64,000 bases of DNA from Hyphomicrobium sp. (GCA_022843145.1 JALHOF010000001.1:1-64000); one strand, 5' to 3'. Positions 20,619-31,258 are shown, counted from the first letter of the stretch. Translations and numbers: made by a program. Notes: generated from the sequence alone by a model not told the origin.

Positions 20619-23600
20619 GACCGCTGCTCCGATGCGACGATGGCTTGCGGTTTCAAGTCGTGCACGGGCGCTTCGTCAGCGGCGCGAAGGTCGGCCTCCG
20701 TGACCTCCGTGAACGGCGAGCCGACGCGCAGCCTGAGCCGCTCCAGCGCGAGATAGATGACTGGCGTGGTGTAGAGCGTCAACAGCTGACTGAGTAGCAA
20801 ACCGCCGACGATGGAAATGCCAAGCGGATTGCGCAACTCCGCGCCGACGCCGCTTTCGAACGCCAGAGGCGCCGCGCCGAACAACGCCGCCAGAGTTGTC
20901 ATCATGATCGGGCGGAACCGCATCAGCGATGCTTCCACGATCGCGTCATGGGGCTTCAGCCCGCGCGTTCTTTCCGCCTCGATGGCGAAGTCGATCATCA
21001 GGATCGCGTTTTTCTTCACGATACCCATCAACAACACGATGCCGATCAGCGCGACGATGGAGAGATCCATGCCGGCCAGTGTCAAAGCCAGCAGCGCGCC
21101 GATGCCTGCAGACGGCAACGTCGTGAGAATGGTGAATGGATGAATGAAGCTCTCATAGAGCACGCCGAGCACGATGTAGATCGTCACGATGGCGGCGAGG
21201 ATCAGCCACGGCTGGCCGGCGATCGACTTGGCGAATTCGAGCGCGTCGCCCGAATAGCTGCCGGTCACCGACGCCGGCATCCCGATCCGCTGCTCGGCCA
21301 CCTTCACCGCCTCGACGGCGTCGCTCAACGACGCGCCGGGCGCGAGATTGAAGCTCAGCACCTGCGCGGGCAACTGGTCCTGATGATGGATGGCGAGAGG
21401 TACGGTCGTGAACTCGACCTTGGCGATCGAAGCCAGCGGCACCTGCGCGCCGGCGCTCGACGGCACGTAGATCCGCGACAGAAGTGACGGATCACCTTGG
21501 AACCGCGGCATCGCTTCGAGCACGACGCGATACTGGTTCGATTGCGCGTAGATCGTCGACACCTGACGCTGGCCGAACGCGTCGTTGAGCGCATTGGAGA
21601 CGGCGAGCATGGTGACGCCGAGGCGGCCGGCGAGATCGCGATCGACCCGCACGATGGCGCGCAGTCCGCCTTTTTCCTGCTCGGACGTGACTTCCCTCAG
21701 CGCCGGCTCCTGCCGCAGCGCCGCCGTGAGACGATCGGTCCAAAGCTCGACCTCGGCGTCGTTGGTGCCGACGAGCGTATACTGGTATTGCGCGCGGCTC
21801 GAACGCGTCGAGATCTGGATATCCTGGACCGAGCGGAAGTGCATGGTCACGCCAGGGATCGTCGTCATCGCGCCCTTGAGCCGCTGCATGACCTCATCGA
21901 CGAGCGCGACGCGGCCGCCGTTGGGCTCAGACGAACTGCGCGGCCTCAGCGTGATCTTCATATGCCCGGCGTTAGGCGTCGCGTTGACGCCGCTGACACC
22001 GACGACCGAGACCACGCCCGCCACATCCGGGTCCTTGCGGATCTCCGTCGCGACGACTTCCTGCAGCCGTGACATTTCGGTGAACGACACTTCGGGTCCA
22101 GCCTCGAGCACCGCCGTCACGAGCCCCGTGTCCTGTTGCGGAAGAAAGCCCTTGGGCGCCACGACATAGAGCCAGACCGTCAGGACGAACGTGAGCGCCG
22201 TCAGCATGAGCGTCGCAACCTGATGCCGCAGCACCCAGTCGAGACTTCGCCCATAGGCCGCGATAGTGCGATCGAGCGCGCGGCTGAACAGCGCCGAGAT
22301 GCGCCCTTCCTTGGCCGGCGCCTTGTGACGCAGCAACTGCGCGCACATCATCGGCGTCAGCGTCAGCGACACCACCATCGAAACGACGACGGCGATGGTG
22401 AGCGTCAGCGCGAACTCGCGGAACATGCGGCCGACGAGGCCGGTCATGAACAAAAGCGGGATGAACACCGCGACCAGCGACAGCGTGAGCGAGATGACGG
22501 TGAAGCCAATCTCCTTCGCGCCTTTCAATGCGGCGTCGAACGGCCGCTCGCCCTTCTCGATATGGCGCACGATATTCTCGATCATCACGATCGCATCGTC
22601 GACGACGAAGCCCGTGCCGATGGTCAGCGCCATCAGCGACAGGTTGTTGAGACTGAACCCTGCGAGCCACATCACACCGAACGTGGCGACCAGCGACACC
22701 GGCAGCGTGACGCCCGCAATCAGCGTCGCGCGACCCGACCGGAGGAACAACAGCACGACCAGCACGACAAGCGCGATACTCAACACGAGCGTGAACTGCA
22801 CGTCATGGATCGACGCGCGGATCGTGCCCGTGCGGTCGTGCACGACGGTCAACTTGGCGTCGCGCGGGATCGCACGTTCGATGCGCGGCAGCTCGGAGCG
22901 CAGCCGTTCGACGGTCTGGATGACGTTGGCGCCGGGCTGTCGCTGGACGTTGACGATCACCGCCGGCTGGCCCTGATACCACCCAGCGACCTTGTTGTTC
23001 TCGAGCCCGTCGGTCACATCCGCCACGTCGCCGACGCGGACTGGCGCGCCGTTCTTGAATGCGACCACGATCTCGCGATAAGCCGCCGCCGTCTGCAGCT
23101 GGTCATTGGCCGCGATCGTATAAGATTGGAACGTGCCGTCGAGCGAGCCTTTTGGGCCCGATACGTTGGCGCCAGTGACGGCCGACGACAGGTCGCTCAT
23201 CGCGAGCCCGTAGGACGCAAGCCGCGACACGTCGGCCTGGATGCGCACGGCGGGGCGGATGCCACCTTCGACCGACACGTTGCCGACGCCTGAAATCGCG
23301 CTCAACCGCTGTGCGATGAGTGTGTCGGCGAGATCGGAAAGCTCGCGCATCGAAACCGTCGGCGAGGTCAGCGCCAGCGTAATGATCGGCGCGTCGGCGG
23401 GGTTCACCTTTGCGTAGGTCGGCGGATACGGAAGATCGCGCGGCAGCGTCGAACCGGCAGCGTTGATCGCCGCCTGGACGTCCTGCGCGGCGCTGTCTAT
23501 ATCGCGGCCGAGCACGAACTGCAGCGTAATCTGGCTCATGCCGTAGGAACTCGACGAGGTCATCGTTTCGAGCGCCGGGATCTGGCCGAGCTGCCGTTCG

Positions 23601-23800
23601 AGCGATGCGGTGACCAGAGTCGACATGGTGTCGGGGCTGGCGCCGGGCAGCTGCGTCGTGACCTGAACGGTGGGGAATTCGACCTGCGGCAGCGATGCGA
23701 CCGGCAGGAGATAGTAGCCGAGCGCGCCAGCCAGCATGGTTGCGACCCCGAGCAGGGACGTCGCAATGGGCCGGCGGATGAATGGTGACGAGACGCTCAT
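20615..23800 (-). CDS. RND efflux transporter permease, MdtB-like
   Basis: The 1061-aa protein is the first of two tandem HAE1-type RND pumps. It has the same layout as its neighbour (N-terminus SVSSPFIRRPIATSLLGVA, TM4 relay VDDAIVMIENIVRHIE) and similar length. It lies 163 nt behind the adaptor gene and overlaps the second pump by four bases. No outer-membrane channel gene is found in the window, so a TolC-like partner must be encoded elsewhere. Confidence 0.92.
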   Translation of the reverse strand: MSVSSPFIRRPIATSLLGVATMLAGALGYYLLPVASLPQVEFPTVQVTTQLPGASPDTMSTLVTASLERQLGQIPALETMTSSSSYGMSQITLQFVLGRDIDSAAQDVQAAINAAGSTLPRDLPYPPTYAKVNPADAPIITLALTSPTVSMRELSDLADTLIAQRLSAISGVGNVSVEGGIRPAVRIQADVSRLASYGLAMSDLSSAVTGANVSGPKGSLDGTFQSYTIAANDQLQTAAAYREIVVAFKNGAPVRVGDVADVTDGLENNKVAGWYQGQPAVIVNVQRQPGANVIQTVERLRSELPRIERAIPRDAKLTVVHDRTGTIRASIHDVQFTLVLSIALVVLVVLLFLRSGRATLIAGVTLPVSLVATFGVMWLAGFSLNNLSLMALTIGTGFVVDDAIVMIENIVRHIEKGERPFDAALKGAKEIGFTVISLTLSLVAVFIPLLFMTGLVGRMFREFALTLTIAVVVSMVVSLTLTPMMCAQLLRHKAPAKEGRISALFSRALDRTIAAYGRSLDWVLRHQVATLMLTALTFVLTVWLYVVAPKGFLPQQDTGLVTAVLEAGPEVSFTEMSRLQEVVATEIRKDPDVAGVVSVVGVSGVNATPNAGHMKITLRPRSSSEPNGGRVALVDEVMQRLKGAMTTIPGVTMHFRSVQDIQISTRSSRAQYQYTLVGTNDAEVELWTDRLTAALRQEPALREVTSEQEKGGLRAIVRVDRDLAGRLGVTMLAVSNALNDAFGQRQVSTIYAQSNQYRVVLEAMPRFQGDPSLLSRIYVPSSAGAQVPLASIAKVEFTTVPLAIHHQDQLPAQVLSFNLAPGASLSDAVEAVKVAEQRIGMPASVTGSYSGDALEFAKSIAGQPWLILAAIVTIYIVLGVLYESFIHPFTILTTLPSAGIGALLALTLAGMDLSIVALIGIVLLMGIVKKNAILMIDFAIEAERTRGLKPHDAIVEASLMRFRPIMMTTLAALFGAAPLAFESGVGAELRNPLGISIVGGLLLSQLLTLYTTPVIYLALERLRLRVGSPFTEVTEADLRAADEAPVHDLKPQAIVASEQRS

Positions 23801-23963
23801 GGCTCAAGTCCTCGGCTCAAAATCTACTGTCGTTCCGGTCTGCGCCGGGCGTAGTCCAATCGTACACGGCCTCCGGGTCTGAGTTCCGGGCGACCGGGTT
23901 CGTTGCACCCGTCATCGAAGTGGGCAGTGCAAGGCGGCACGGTCGACCGCCGCCGTTGGTTTT

Positions 23964-25274
23964 CTAGGGCGTGGCGTTCGGGCTTTGTGCGCTGGCGTCC
24001 TTGCGGCGGCGCCGGCCTTCTCCCTTGCGGCCACCCTCGGCTGCACGCGCCTCGCCCGAATTAGCGGGTGTGGCGGGGATCGACGAGACGCTGGCGTCAG
24101 GCGACGGCTGCATCGCCGGCTCGTTGGGCCGCTGCGGATCGGCGGCCGAAGGAAGCACCTTCGCGCCTTCCGACAACCGGTTGAAGCCGGATGTCACGAC
24201 CTGCTCTCCGTCCGACAAACCCTTCTCGATGATCGCCGTACTGTCGTTGACCTGGCCAAGCGTGACCATCTTGACGGCGACCGTGTCGCCCGGCTGCACG
24301 ACATAGACGAACGGACCGGAAGGACCGCGCTGCACGGCGGGCGCCGGGATGGTCACCATCTGCTGCAACGTATCGACGAGAAGCCGCACATTGACAAACT
24401 GGCCCGGCCACAGCTTCAGGCTGGCATTGGGGAAATCGGCCTTGAGCTTCACGGTGCCGGTCTGGCTGTCGACCTGATTATCGACCACCATCAGCGAGCC
24501 GGTATCGACGACGGCCTTGTTGGCGTTGTCGAACGCCTCGGCCTTCAATGGTCCCTTGGCGAACGCCGCGTTGACTTCCTGCAGCCGCTGCTGCGGCAGC
24601 GTGAACGTCACCGAAATCGGCTGAACTTCCGTGATCACGACGATGCCCGCATCCGACGCCCGAACCAGATTGCCGGCATCGGACAGGCGCATGCCTGTCC
24701 GGCCGTCGATCGGCGCCGTGACGGTGGTGTATTCGAGGATTGCCTTGGCGTTGGCGATCGCCGCGTCGTCGGCCTTGATCTGCGCTTCGAGCTGAGCCAC
24801 CTGGGCACGCTGCGTGTCGACCGTCTTCTCGGCCACGGCACTGGTCGTCAGACGCGTCAGGCGGGCGAGGTCGCGGCGGGCATTCTCGAGTTGGACATCC
24901 GACAGCCGCTTCCGCGCGACCACCTGATCGAGCAGAGCCTGATATGTCGTCGGGTCGAGGCGCGCGAGGACGTCGCCCTTCTTGACGTCCTGGCCCTCCT
25001 TGAAGTCGATCGACACGATCCGGCCGTCGACCTGAGGCCGCACCGTTACCGTGTTGCGGGCCTTCACCGTGCCGACGCCATCGAAGTAAATCGGCATGTC
25101 AGCCGTCTTTGCCGGCGCCACCAGCACAGCCACCGGCCCTTCCGGCCGGCCGCCCTTGGCACGCCATCCGCCGCCGCTCTTCGTCTGCTGCCCGCCGCCG
25201 GTGACAAACACCAGTCCAGCGGCAACGCCTGCGATCACGGCAATGGCAAGAAACCTCTTCAGGAACCGTTTCAC
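23964..25274 (-). CDS. efflux RND transporter periplasmic adaptor (MdtA-like)
   Basis: This membrane-fusion protein joins the RND pumps to the outer-membrane channel. The 436-aa product has an N-terminal membrane segment (FLAIAVIAGVAAGLVFVTG), the biotinyl-lipoyl motif (VSIDFKEGQDVKKGDVLARLD), a coiled-coil hairpin and the beta-barrel domain; the tail is Ala/Pro/Arg-rich and ends in a basic stretch. A GTG at 25274 is preferred because GGAAGG lies six bases before it; the ORF is open up to an ATG at 25346. It is the first gene of the efflux operon. Confidence 0.9.
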   Translation of the reverse strand: MKRFLKRFLAIAVIAGVAAGLVFVTGGGQQTKSGGGWRAKGGRPEGPVAVLVAPAKTADMPIYFDGVGTVKARNTVTVRPQVDGRIVSIDFKEGQDVKKGDVLARLDPTTYQALLDQVVARKRLSDVQLENARRDLARLTRLTTSAVAEKTVDTQRAQVAQLEAQIKADDAAIANAKAILEYTTVTAPIDGRTGMRLSDAGNLVRASDAGIVVITEVQPISVTFTLPQQRLQEVNAAFAKGPLKAEAFDNANKAVVDTGSLMVVDNQVDSQTGTVKLKADFPNASLKLWPGQFVNVRLLVDTLQQMVTIPAPAVQRGPSGPFVYVVQPGDTVAVKMVTLGQVNDSTAIIEKGLSDGEQVVTSGFNRLSEGAKVLPSAADPQRPNEPAMQPSPDASVSSIPATPANSGEARAAEGGRKGEGRRRRKDASAQSPNATP

Positions 25275-25719
25275 GGCGTACCTTCCCGATGTGATGCGAT
25301 CCGGCCTCGTCGGCACGGCCGCGTCGTCGCATTGTAGCCCAAACACACGTCACCAAAACCATGGCCAGCCGGTGACCTGCTCGAATACTTCGCCGGCTGA
25401 CCGGACACACCGGCCAATACACACTACGTCAACGCCCTGGCCTGCGATCAGGTCCCTGCGCCGCCTGGTACAAGTGTCCGTGGCTTTGCAAGCTGACAGC
25501 AGTCAATCTGCGGGGGTTGTGTAAAGGCTGAACTCCCGAACTCGTAAAGAAAGGTGAAGCCGGTACCGCGACCGGCCTATCGGCTCCCCCCCCGGCCGCA
25601 TTCCGGACGCATTCCATGCGACAAGCGTCTGGAAATGGCGGGCGGTTTAAGCGATGATTTGTCCGTGGTGACCGGCTGACCCGGTAAGCGGACATCTTTT
25701 CAAGCAGTTGGCGGACGGA
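25275..25719. other. intergenic region upstream of the efflux operon
   Basis: No gene could be supported in these 445 nt. A minus-strand frame (25429-25911) is open but has no family resemblance and overlaps the better plus-strand candidate at 25720. The promoter of the efflux operon is expected here; no clear regulator site was recognised and no regulator gene is adjacent. Confidence 0.45.
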
Positions 25720-25977
25720 ATGACGGAACGGGACAGTCGAACAACGGGCGAAGACGCCAGCGAAATGCCCATCACCCCGGTGCGTCCGGCTGCTGACGCA
25801 GCCACCGGGCCGTCCTGTTCGGCTGGCGGCAGCCTTCTCATCCGTCTCGATGCCCGTCCCCGCTTCGACGGCGAAATCCATGCCTCGGCGCGCGGCATCC
25901 ACGCCAAACATGGGCCGTTTGACTTCGATCCGTCCGGCGCCATCATTCCCAGCGACGAACCGCTGGTGCGGATCTGA
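25720..25977 (+). CDS. small hypothetical protein
   Basis: An 85-aa ORF ends 43 nt before the iron permease gene on the same strand. The second half (SLLIRLDARPRFDGEIHASA and onwards) has strongly G/C-biased third positions and a protein-like composition; the first half is low in hydrophobic residues. A TTG at 25708 is an alternative start. I do not recognise a family. A minus-strand frame covers the same bases, so coding is only probable. Confidence 0.4.
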   Translation: MTERDSRTTGEDASEMPITPVRPAADAATGPSCSAGGSLLIRLDARPRFDGEIHASARGIHAKHGPFDFDPSGAIIPSDEPLVRI

Positions 25978-26020
25978 CCGTGCCCCACCTCAAATCCCGA
26001 TTGCACGGCGAGCCGCGCGC

Positions 26021-27811
26021 ATGACAACCGCTGCCCAATCATCGGCACACGATGCGTCGGGGAAAGGAGCGTCCGGGCCAGACCGTCCGCAGCGTCCGCC
26101 GCGCAACCGCGGTCTCAAGGATGTGCCGCGCCGTGTCGCCGCCGAGTTGCGCCGCTGGCGCAATCGCCGCCGTGCCTCGCCCGGATGGACCATTGCCGTC
26201 GCCGCCATTCTGACGGTGATCCTGCTCCCGGTCGCCACCATCGCCACTCTGGCCCTCACGCCGGCTGGTGACATGTGGCGGCATCTCGTCAGCACGGTTC
26301 TGCCGCGTTCATTGCTCACGACGGGCTTGCTGCTCTGCGGCGTCGGTACGTTGACGCTGATTGTCGGCACCGCCACGGCATGGCTCGTCACGATGTATCG
26401 ATTTCCCGGGCGCGCCATTGCCGACCGGCTGCTCGTGCTGCCGCTCGCCATGCCGACCTACATCGTCGCCTATTGCTACGCCGAATTGCTCGATTACGCC
26501 GGTCCCGTGCAAACCGCGCTGCGCAATTGGTCCGGCGCGACCGGCCCCAACAGTTTCTGGTTTCCCGATGTCCGCTCGCTGTCGGGCGCTATCGTCGTGT
26601 TCTCCGCCGTGCTCTATCCATATGTCTATCTGACGGCACGCGCGAGCTTCGTGCAGCAATCCGTCTGCGCACTCGAAGTTGCGCGCACGCTCGGCCGCAC
26701 GCCGCTCGGTACATTGTGGTCGGTGGCGCTGCCGCTGGCTCGCCCGGCGCTCGCGGCGGGCGTCGCGTTGGCGCTGATGGAAGCGTTGAACGACCTCGGC
26801 GCCGTTCAGTACCTCGGCGTCGAGACGCTCTCCGCCAGCATTTACACCACCTGGCTGCAGCGCGGCAGCCTCGCCGGCGCGGCGCAGATCGCCACCGTCA
26901 TGCTGATCCTCGTCCTCATGCTCTTCGCCGTCGAGCGGATGGCGCGCGGGCAAGCCAGCAGCCAGCACACCACCGGCCGCTACCGGTCGATCCCGTTCCA
27001 GGACATCGAGGGCTGGCGCGGCTACGTGGCGGGCGGCCTTTGTCTCGTGCCATTCATCCTCGGCTTCGTGATCCCCGCACTGGTGCTCGTCGGCCCGGCC
27101 TTGCGTCACGCGGGCGACGCGATCGCAGGTGGCTTCTGGCTCGCCGTAATGAACAGCATCGGCCTTGCGGCCGTGGTGTCCGTCGCCGCGGTCATTTTGT
27201 CGGTCGTGCTCGGCTATGCCGCCCGCGCCGCCAACAATGGCTTCATCAAGCCTGCCGTGCGCCTCGCCGGCCTCGGTTACGCTGTCCCGGGCACCGTGCT
27301 TGCGGTCGGCCTGCTTGTTCCACTGGCGGGCCTCGACAATCGCATCGATGCCGTGATGCGCGCGACGTTCGGCATTTCGACCGGCTTGCTGATGTCAGGC
27401 ACGATCTTCGCGCTCGTGCTCGCGATGACCATCCGCTTCCTCGCCGTCGCGCTCGGCAGTGTCGAAGCCGGTCTCGAACGAATCTCGCCCAATCTTGATG
27501 CCGCGGCTCGCGCGCTCGGCGAAACGGCGCTGACGACCTTGTTCCGCGTTCACCTGCCGATGATGCTTCCCGCGCTTGGAGCCGGGGCTCTCCTGGTTTT
27601 CGTCGACGCGATGAAGGAGTTGCCCGCGACGCTGCTGTTGCGGCCGTTCAACTTCGAAACGCTCGCCACGCATGTGTACGGCTTTGCCGCGCTCGAACAG
27701 TTCGAGAGCGCCGCCCTCGGCGCGCTGACGATCGTGCTCGCGGGACTAATTCCCGTCCTTTTGCTGCACAAAGCCGTCGCAGGCGGCCGCGCCGGCGGCG
27801 GATCGTATTGA
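26021..27811 (+). CDS. iron(III) ABC transporter permease (FbpB/FutB-like)
   Basis: The 596-aa protein is a two-half permease of the Fe(3+) ABC uptake family: about twelve membrane segments in two similar halves, each with a binding-protein-dependent transport EAA-type loop (ARTLGRTPLGTLWSVALPLA and ARALGETALTTLFRVHLPMM). It spans the inner membrane and would pair with a periplasmic FbpA and an ATPase FbpC, but neither is adjacent, so it is an orphan gene here. ATG 26021 is chosen because the upstream extension to 25850 overlaps the small ORF before it. A basic 60-residue N-terminal tail precedes the first membrane segment. Confidence 0.9.
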   Translation: MTTAAQSSAHDASGKGASGPDRPQRPPRNRGLKDVPRRVAAELRRWRNRRRASPGWTIAVAAILTVILLPVATIATLALTPAGDMWRHLVSTVLPRSLLTTGLLLCGVGTLTLIVGTATAWLVTMYRFPGRAIADRLLVLPLAMPTYIVAYCYAELLDYAGPVQTALRNWSGATGPNSFWFPDVRSLSGAIVVFSAVLYPYVYLTARASFVQQSVCALEVARTLGRTPLGTLWSVALPLARPALAAGVALALMEALNDLGAVQYLGVETLSASIYTTWLQRGSLAGAAQIATVMLILVLMLFAVERMARGQASSQHTTGRYRSIPFQDIEGWRGYVAGGLCLVPFILGFVIPALVLVGPALRHAGDAIAGGFWLAVMNSIGLAAVVSVAAVILSVVLGYAARAANNGFIKPAVRLAGLGYAVPGTVLAVGLLVPLAGLDNRIDAVMRATFGISTGLLMSGTIFALVLAMTIRFLAVALGSVEAGLERISPNLDAAARALGETALTTLFRVHLPMMLPALGAGALLVFVDAMKELPATLLLRPFNFETLATHVYGFAALEQFESAALGALTIVLAGLIPVLLLHKAVAGGRAGGGSY

Positions 27812-27848
27812 GCCACAATCCCGCTGCATGCGATGCACCCTGCCGCGA

Positions 27849-28901
27849 CTAGATGATCTCGTCCTCGTCCATCAGCGGCTCGGCCACGGGCTCGCGTGAC
27901 AGCTCTGGCGCCCGCCGCACGCGGTTGATCTCCTCCGACCACGCGACATGAAACAGTGCGTCGCCCATGTTGACGATCGGCAGCGTCGTGCGCCCGATGA
28001 TCAACCCGCGGCGCGGCGAACGCACTTCCGTGTTGCCATCCTCGTACGGATTCGAAATGAACCCGATGATTTCGTTCTCCGACACGGCATCACCGATGCG
28101 CTTTGTCGTGCGCAGAACGCCCCCCTCGGGCGCGCGCACCCACTTCGACGCATTCGCGAACAATTGCGGCCGGCGCCGCTTGCTGTCGCGCGGTTCCACG
28201 CCGTCCGGCAGTTCAAGCATGCCCATCTTGAGCATGACCCCGGCGATGCCGTCGACCGCGGCCTTGATTGCGAACTCGTCGAACCGTAGCCCCTCGCCAC
28301 CCTCGTAGACGAGCACGTCCACACCCATCTCGCGGGCTGACTTGCGCAGCGACCCGGCGCGTTCCGGACTGTGCAGCACGATCTCGGTGCCGAACGCCTC
28401 CGCCAACTCCTTCGAGCGGGGGCGCCGGTTATACTCGCAGCGGATCTGCGGCAAGTTCACGCGATGAATTGCGGCGGTGTGCAAGTCGATGCCGATCTGC
28501 GTGCGCTTGACCACTTCCGTCAGCAGAATGTGGGCAAGTCGCGCGGCGAGCGAGCCATCGGGCGAACCCGGGAACGAGCGGTTCAGATCTCTCCGATCCG
28601 GCAGATAGCGCGAGCGGCCGATGAAGCCGTAGGCATTGACCACGGGGACCGCGAGGAGCGTGCCGGAAATGTTCCCCGGCTGCAACGTCCTGAGGACACG
28701 CCGGATGATCTCCACCCCATTCAGTTCGTCGCCGTGAACCGCGGCCGTCAGGAACATGGACGGCCCCGGTCGCGGACCATGCATGACATGCACCGGCAGA
28801 GTGATCGGTGTATGATTGGAAAGCTTCGAGACCGGAAGATCGACGAGCCGGCGCTCGCCGGCTTCGATCGTCGTTCCACCGATGACGAAAGGCTGTCTCA
28901 C
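27849..28901 (-). CDS. succinylglutamate desuccinylase/aspartoacylase family protein
   Basis: This is a zinc-dependent carboxypeptidase-like hydrolase of the M14/AstE-ASPA superfamily. The 350-aa product shows the zinc motif in AAVHGDELNG (about residues 53-62), the arginine region RRDLNRSFPG and the third zinc ligand in GIDLHTAA. The family removes acyl or amino-acid groups from N-terminal or side-chain amides; some members work with RimK-type ligases. No such partner is adjacent. It converges on the iron permease gene with a 37-nt gap. Confidence 0.88.
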   Translation of the reverse strand: MRQPFVIGGTTIEAGERRLVDLPVSKLSNHTPITLPVHVMHGPRPGPSMFLTAAVHGDELNGVEIIRRVLRTLQPGNISGTLLAVPVVNAYGFIGRSRYLPDRRDLNRSFPGSPDGSLAARLAHILLTEVVKRTQIGIDLHTAAIHRVNLPQIRCEYNRRPRSKELAEAFGTEIVLHSPERAGSLRKSAREMGVDVLVYEGGEGLRFDEFAIKAAVDGIAGVMLKMGMLELPDGVEPRDSKRRRPQLFANASKWVRAPEGGVLRTTKRIGDAVSENEIIGFISNPYEDGNTEVRSPRRGLIIGRTTLPIVNMGDALFHVAWSEEINRVRRAPELSREPVAEPLMDEDEII

Positions 28902-29311
28902 GCGTGCTCGTCCTCATCCTTCGCCAAACGATGGCGAACCGCCAGCGTGACGGTTGGGCGTGCGGGTTGCAAGCCGGTCGAAGACGGCCACGATGATTTC
29001 ATGCACCGTCGTAAATTCAGCCCCGATAAAAGCATCTCCGATGCGCTCTATTCCGATGATCGGTATCATGTACTTTTGACATGTCGCCGCGCCGATCCGA
29101 GACCGCTATAGTGAACGCCTCAGGCGCTACGAAACATCGCTGAGGGCAACGGCAAAGATCCCTTGCGCAGGCCGCTTGGCATGACTAGAACGCAGATGCA
29201 GCATGATATTTGGATGGACCGCAGGCTCTCCGGCTTGCCGAGCGATCAGCTGCGGTGACGCTGTGTTGATGACTGCCCGATTTAGCATCTGTGGTGGGAC
29301 CGGTTGACGGG
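28902..29311. other. intergenic region between the AstE-like and AsmA-like genes
   Basis: This 410-nt divergent gap has no supported gene. The open frames are short and lack family resemblance. It must carry promoters for both flanking genes; TTGACA at 29074-29079 has no well-placed -10. Confidence 0.45.
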
Positions 29312-31195
29312 ATGAAGTACCCAAAACCAAGCCAGCGTTTTGCACTTGCAGCCCTCATCGTGCTCCTTTTCATTACGCTTGGTTTGAGCGTTCCGATATT
29401 CATCGGAGGACGACCGCAGTCCATCGTTCTGCAGAATGCCTCCGTCCACGCCGCCCCACGTGACCAGTTCGTCGTCAGCACGCCGATCCAGATTACGTCG
29501 TCACCGAACATCACCCTGCAAAAAGGGACGCTGTCGATCGTCGGCGACCGCGGCAAGCAACCTGCGACGGGCGAGGCGGCGGCGGCGATGCTGGCCAGCG
29601 GCAACGCCCGCCTCCTGCTCGAGGATGCGACGATTGTCCTCGATGTCGGGACCGCCGATCCGCAGGCACCGGGCGCGCGCGCGCCGCTGACGTCCATCAA
29701 TCCGGAAGCGCTGTCCGTGCCGTTGCTGGCGGCCATGTCTCGGCTCGGCTTTTCGAACCTCACCATCCGTCGCGGTGTCGTCGTGCTCAAGCGCGACAAC
29801 GGCGGCTCCGAGGTGATGAGCGACGTCCGCATCAACTTGACCGCTCGCCGCGGCGCGTCGCTCGCCGCAGCCGGCTCGTTCGAGCTGCAAGGCCGACAAT
29901 TGACGCTCGACGCGACGCTCGGTCTCGTCAGCGATCGCAAAGACATCGCCCTGCTGCCGCTGAAGGCGACGGTGAAGGGCGCGCTTCTCGAGGCTTCTCT
30001 GTCGGACGGTCGCCTCGCTGTCGGCAACAATCTCCATCTCACTGCCGGACAGGCCGAGATCAAGATCGCCGGCTTGCGGCAGACCGCCGGATGGCTAGGG
30101 GCGCCGTGGCCCGGTGAACGCGGGCTCAACGCGTTCCAGGCCAAAGGCCAACTCGACTGGAAGGACCGTACGATGTCCTTCAGCAATGCCAACTTCCAGA
30201 TGGACGGCAACGAGGCCACCGGCACTCTCGCTCTACACTGGGGCGGCGCACGGCCCTCGATCGAGGGCACGCTGGCGTTGAAGGCCATCGACCTCTCTAA
30301 ATATGTAGCGCCCGAAAAACCGGGCTCGTTCATGGAACGCAGCGGTCTCGGCTGGCTCAGCGTTGCGTCGGAACCGGGAAGCCTCTCGCTTCCGTTGATC
30401 CGGCATCTCGATGCCGATCTGCGCATATCCGCCGATCAGGTGAAAGCCGGGGCCCTCCCGCTCGGCCGGTCGGCGGCTTCAATCTCGGTCAAGGATTCCA
30501 AACTCCTCGCGGACATCGCCGAGGTTGAGATCGCGGGCGAAGGCGGCAGCGTACGCGGACAGATCACGGTCGACATGGCAGGCCTGGTCCCGCGCTATAT
30601 CCTCCGCGGAAAACTCGAGGGGACCGAAACGTCGAAAGCCACCGGCCTCTTGTTCGGTCATCCGGTCATAACGGGGCGCGGCAACATCCTGTTCGACGTT
30701 GCGGGCTTCGGCGAAACCATCGAACAGATCGTCACCACGCTGCACGGCAAGACCGGTATCGAATTGCCCGAAGGCGGGACGCTCGCGCTCGATATCTCGC
30801 AGTTGGCCACGACCGCGTCACGCACGATTGAACTCAAGGGATGGGGCGCCTCCGGTCGCGGCCAGACCAAGGTTTCGGCGCTCACATCGAAATTCGGGGT
30901 GCAATCCGGCCTGCTGTTCGCCGAAATGTTCAAAGCCACTGCGGGGGATCGGCTGGTCACGTTGACCGGCGACATCGACATCAAGAGCCGCAATGTCGAT
31001 TCACAATTGTCGATCGTCCGGATCGTCTCCGATTCCAGCGGCAAGGAGACGGTGACCAGCGATCCGACCGAGATTTTCAGCGTTCGCGGTCCCTGGGTGG
31101 AACCCGCTATCCGCTATTCGACACGTCCCGGAAAAGCGGCCGTGCCTGTTCTCCAGCCCGGCCCTCTTCCTCCAGTCGCTCGTCAGCCCGGCTGA
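29312..31195 (+). CDS. AsmA-like protein
   Basis: The 627-aa protein has one N-terminal membrane anchor (FALAALIVLLFITLGLSVPI) and a long periplasmic part with beta-strand repeats and a C-terminal AsmA-like segment (GRGNILFDVAGFGETIEQIV ... LHGKTGIELPEGG). AsmA-like proteins are thought to bridge the periplasm and move phospholipids to the outer membrane. ATG 29312 fits the anchor; a GTG at 29291 in the same frame is possible. The end is proline-rich. Confidence 0.8.
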   Translation: MKYPKPSQRFALAALIVLLFITLGLSVPIFIGGRPQSIVLQNASVHAAPRDQFVVSTPIQITSSPNITLQKGTLSIVGDRGKQPATGEAAAAMLASGNARLLLEDATIVLDVGTADPQAPGARAPLTSINPEALSVPLLAAMSRLGFSNLTIRRGVVVLKRDNGGSEVMSDVRINLTARRGASLAAAGSFELQGRQLTLDATLGLVSDRKDIALLPLKATVKGALLEASLSDGRLAVGNNLHLTAGQAEIKIAGLRQTAGWLGAPWPGERGLNAFQAKGQLDWKDRTMSFSNANFQMDGNEATGTLALHWGGARPSIEGTLALKAIDLSKYVAPEKPGSFMERSGLGWLSVASEPGSLSLPLIRHLDADLRISADQVKAGALPLGRSAASISVKDSKLLADIAEVEIAGEGGSVRGQITVDMAGLVPRYILRGKLEGTETSKATGLLFGHPVITGRGNILFDVAGFGETIEQIVTTLHGKTGIELPEGGTLALDISQLATTASRTIELKGWGASGRGQTKVSALTSKFGVQSGLLFAEMFKATAGDRLVTLTGDIDIKSRNVDSQLSIVRIVSDSSGKETVTSDPTEIFSVRGPWVEPAIRYSTRPGKAAVPVLQPGPLPPVARQPG

Positions 31196-31258
31196 CGAGA
31201 AGGCAGGCGCCCGGCGATCCCGACCAGCTGTTGCCGGTCGAGATCGGTCCGGATGCGA

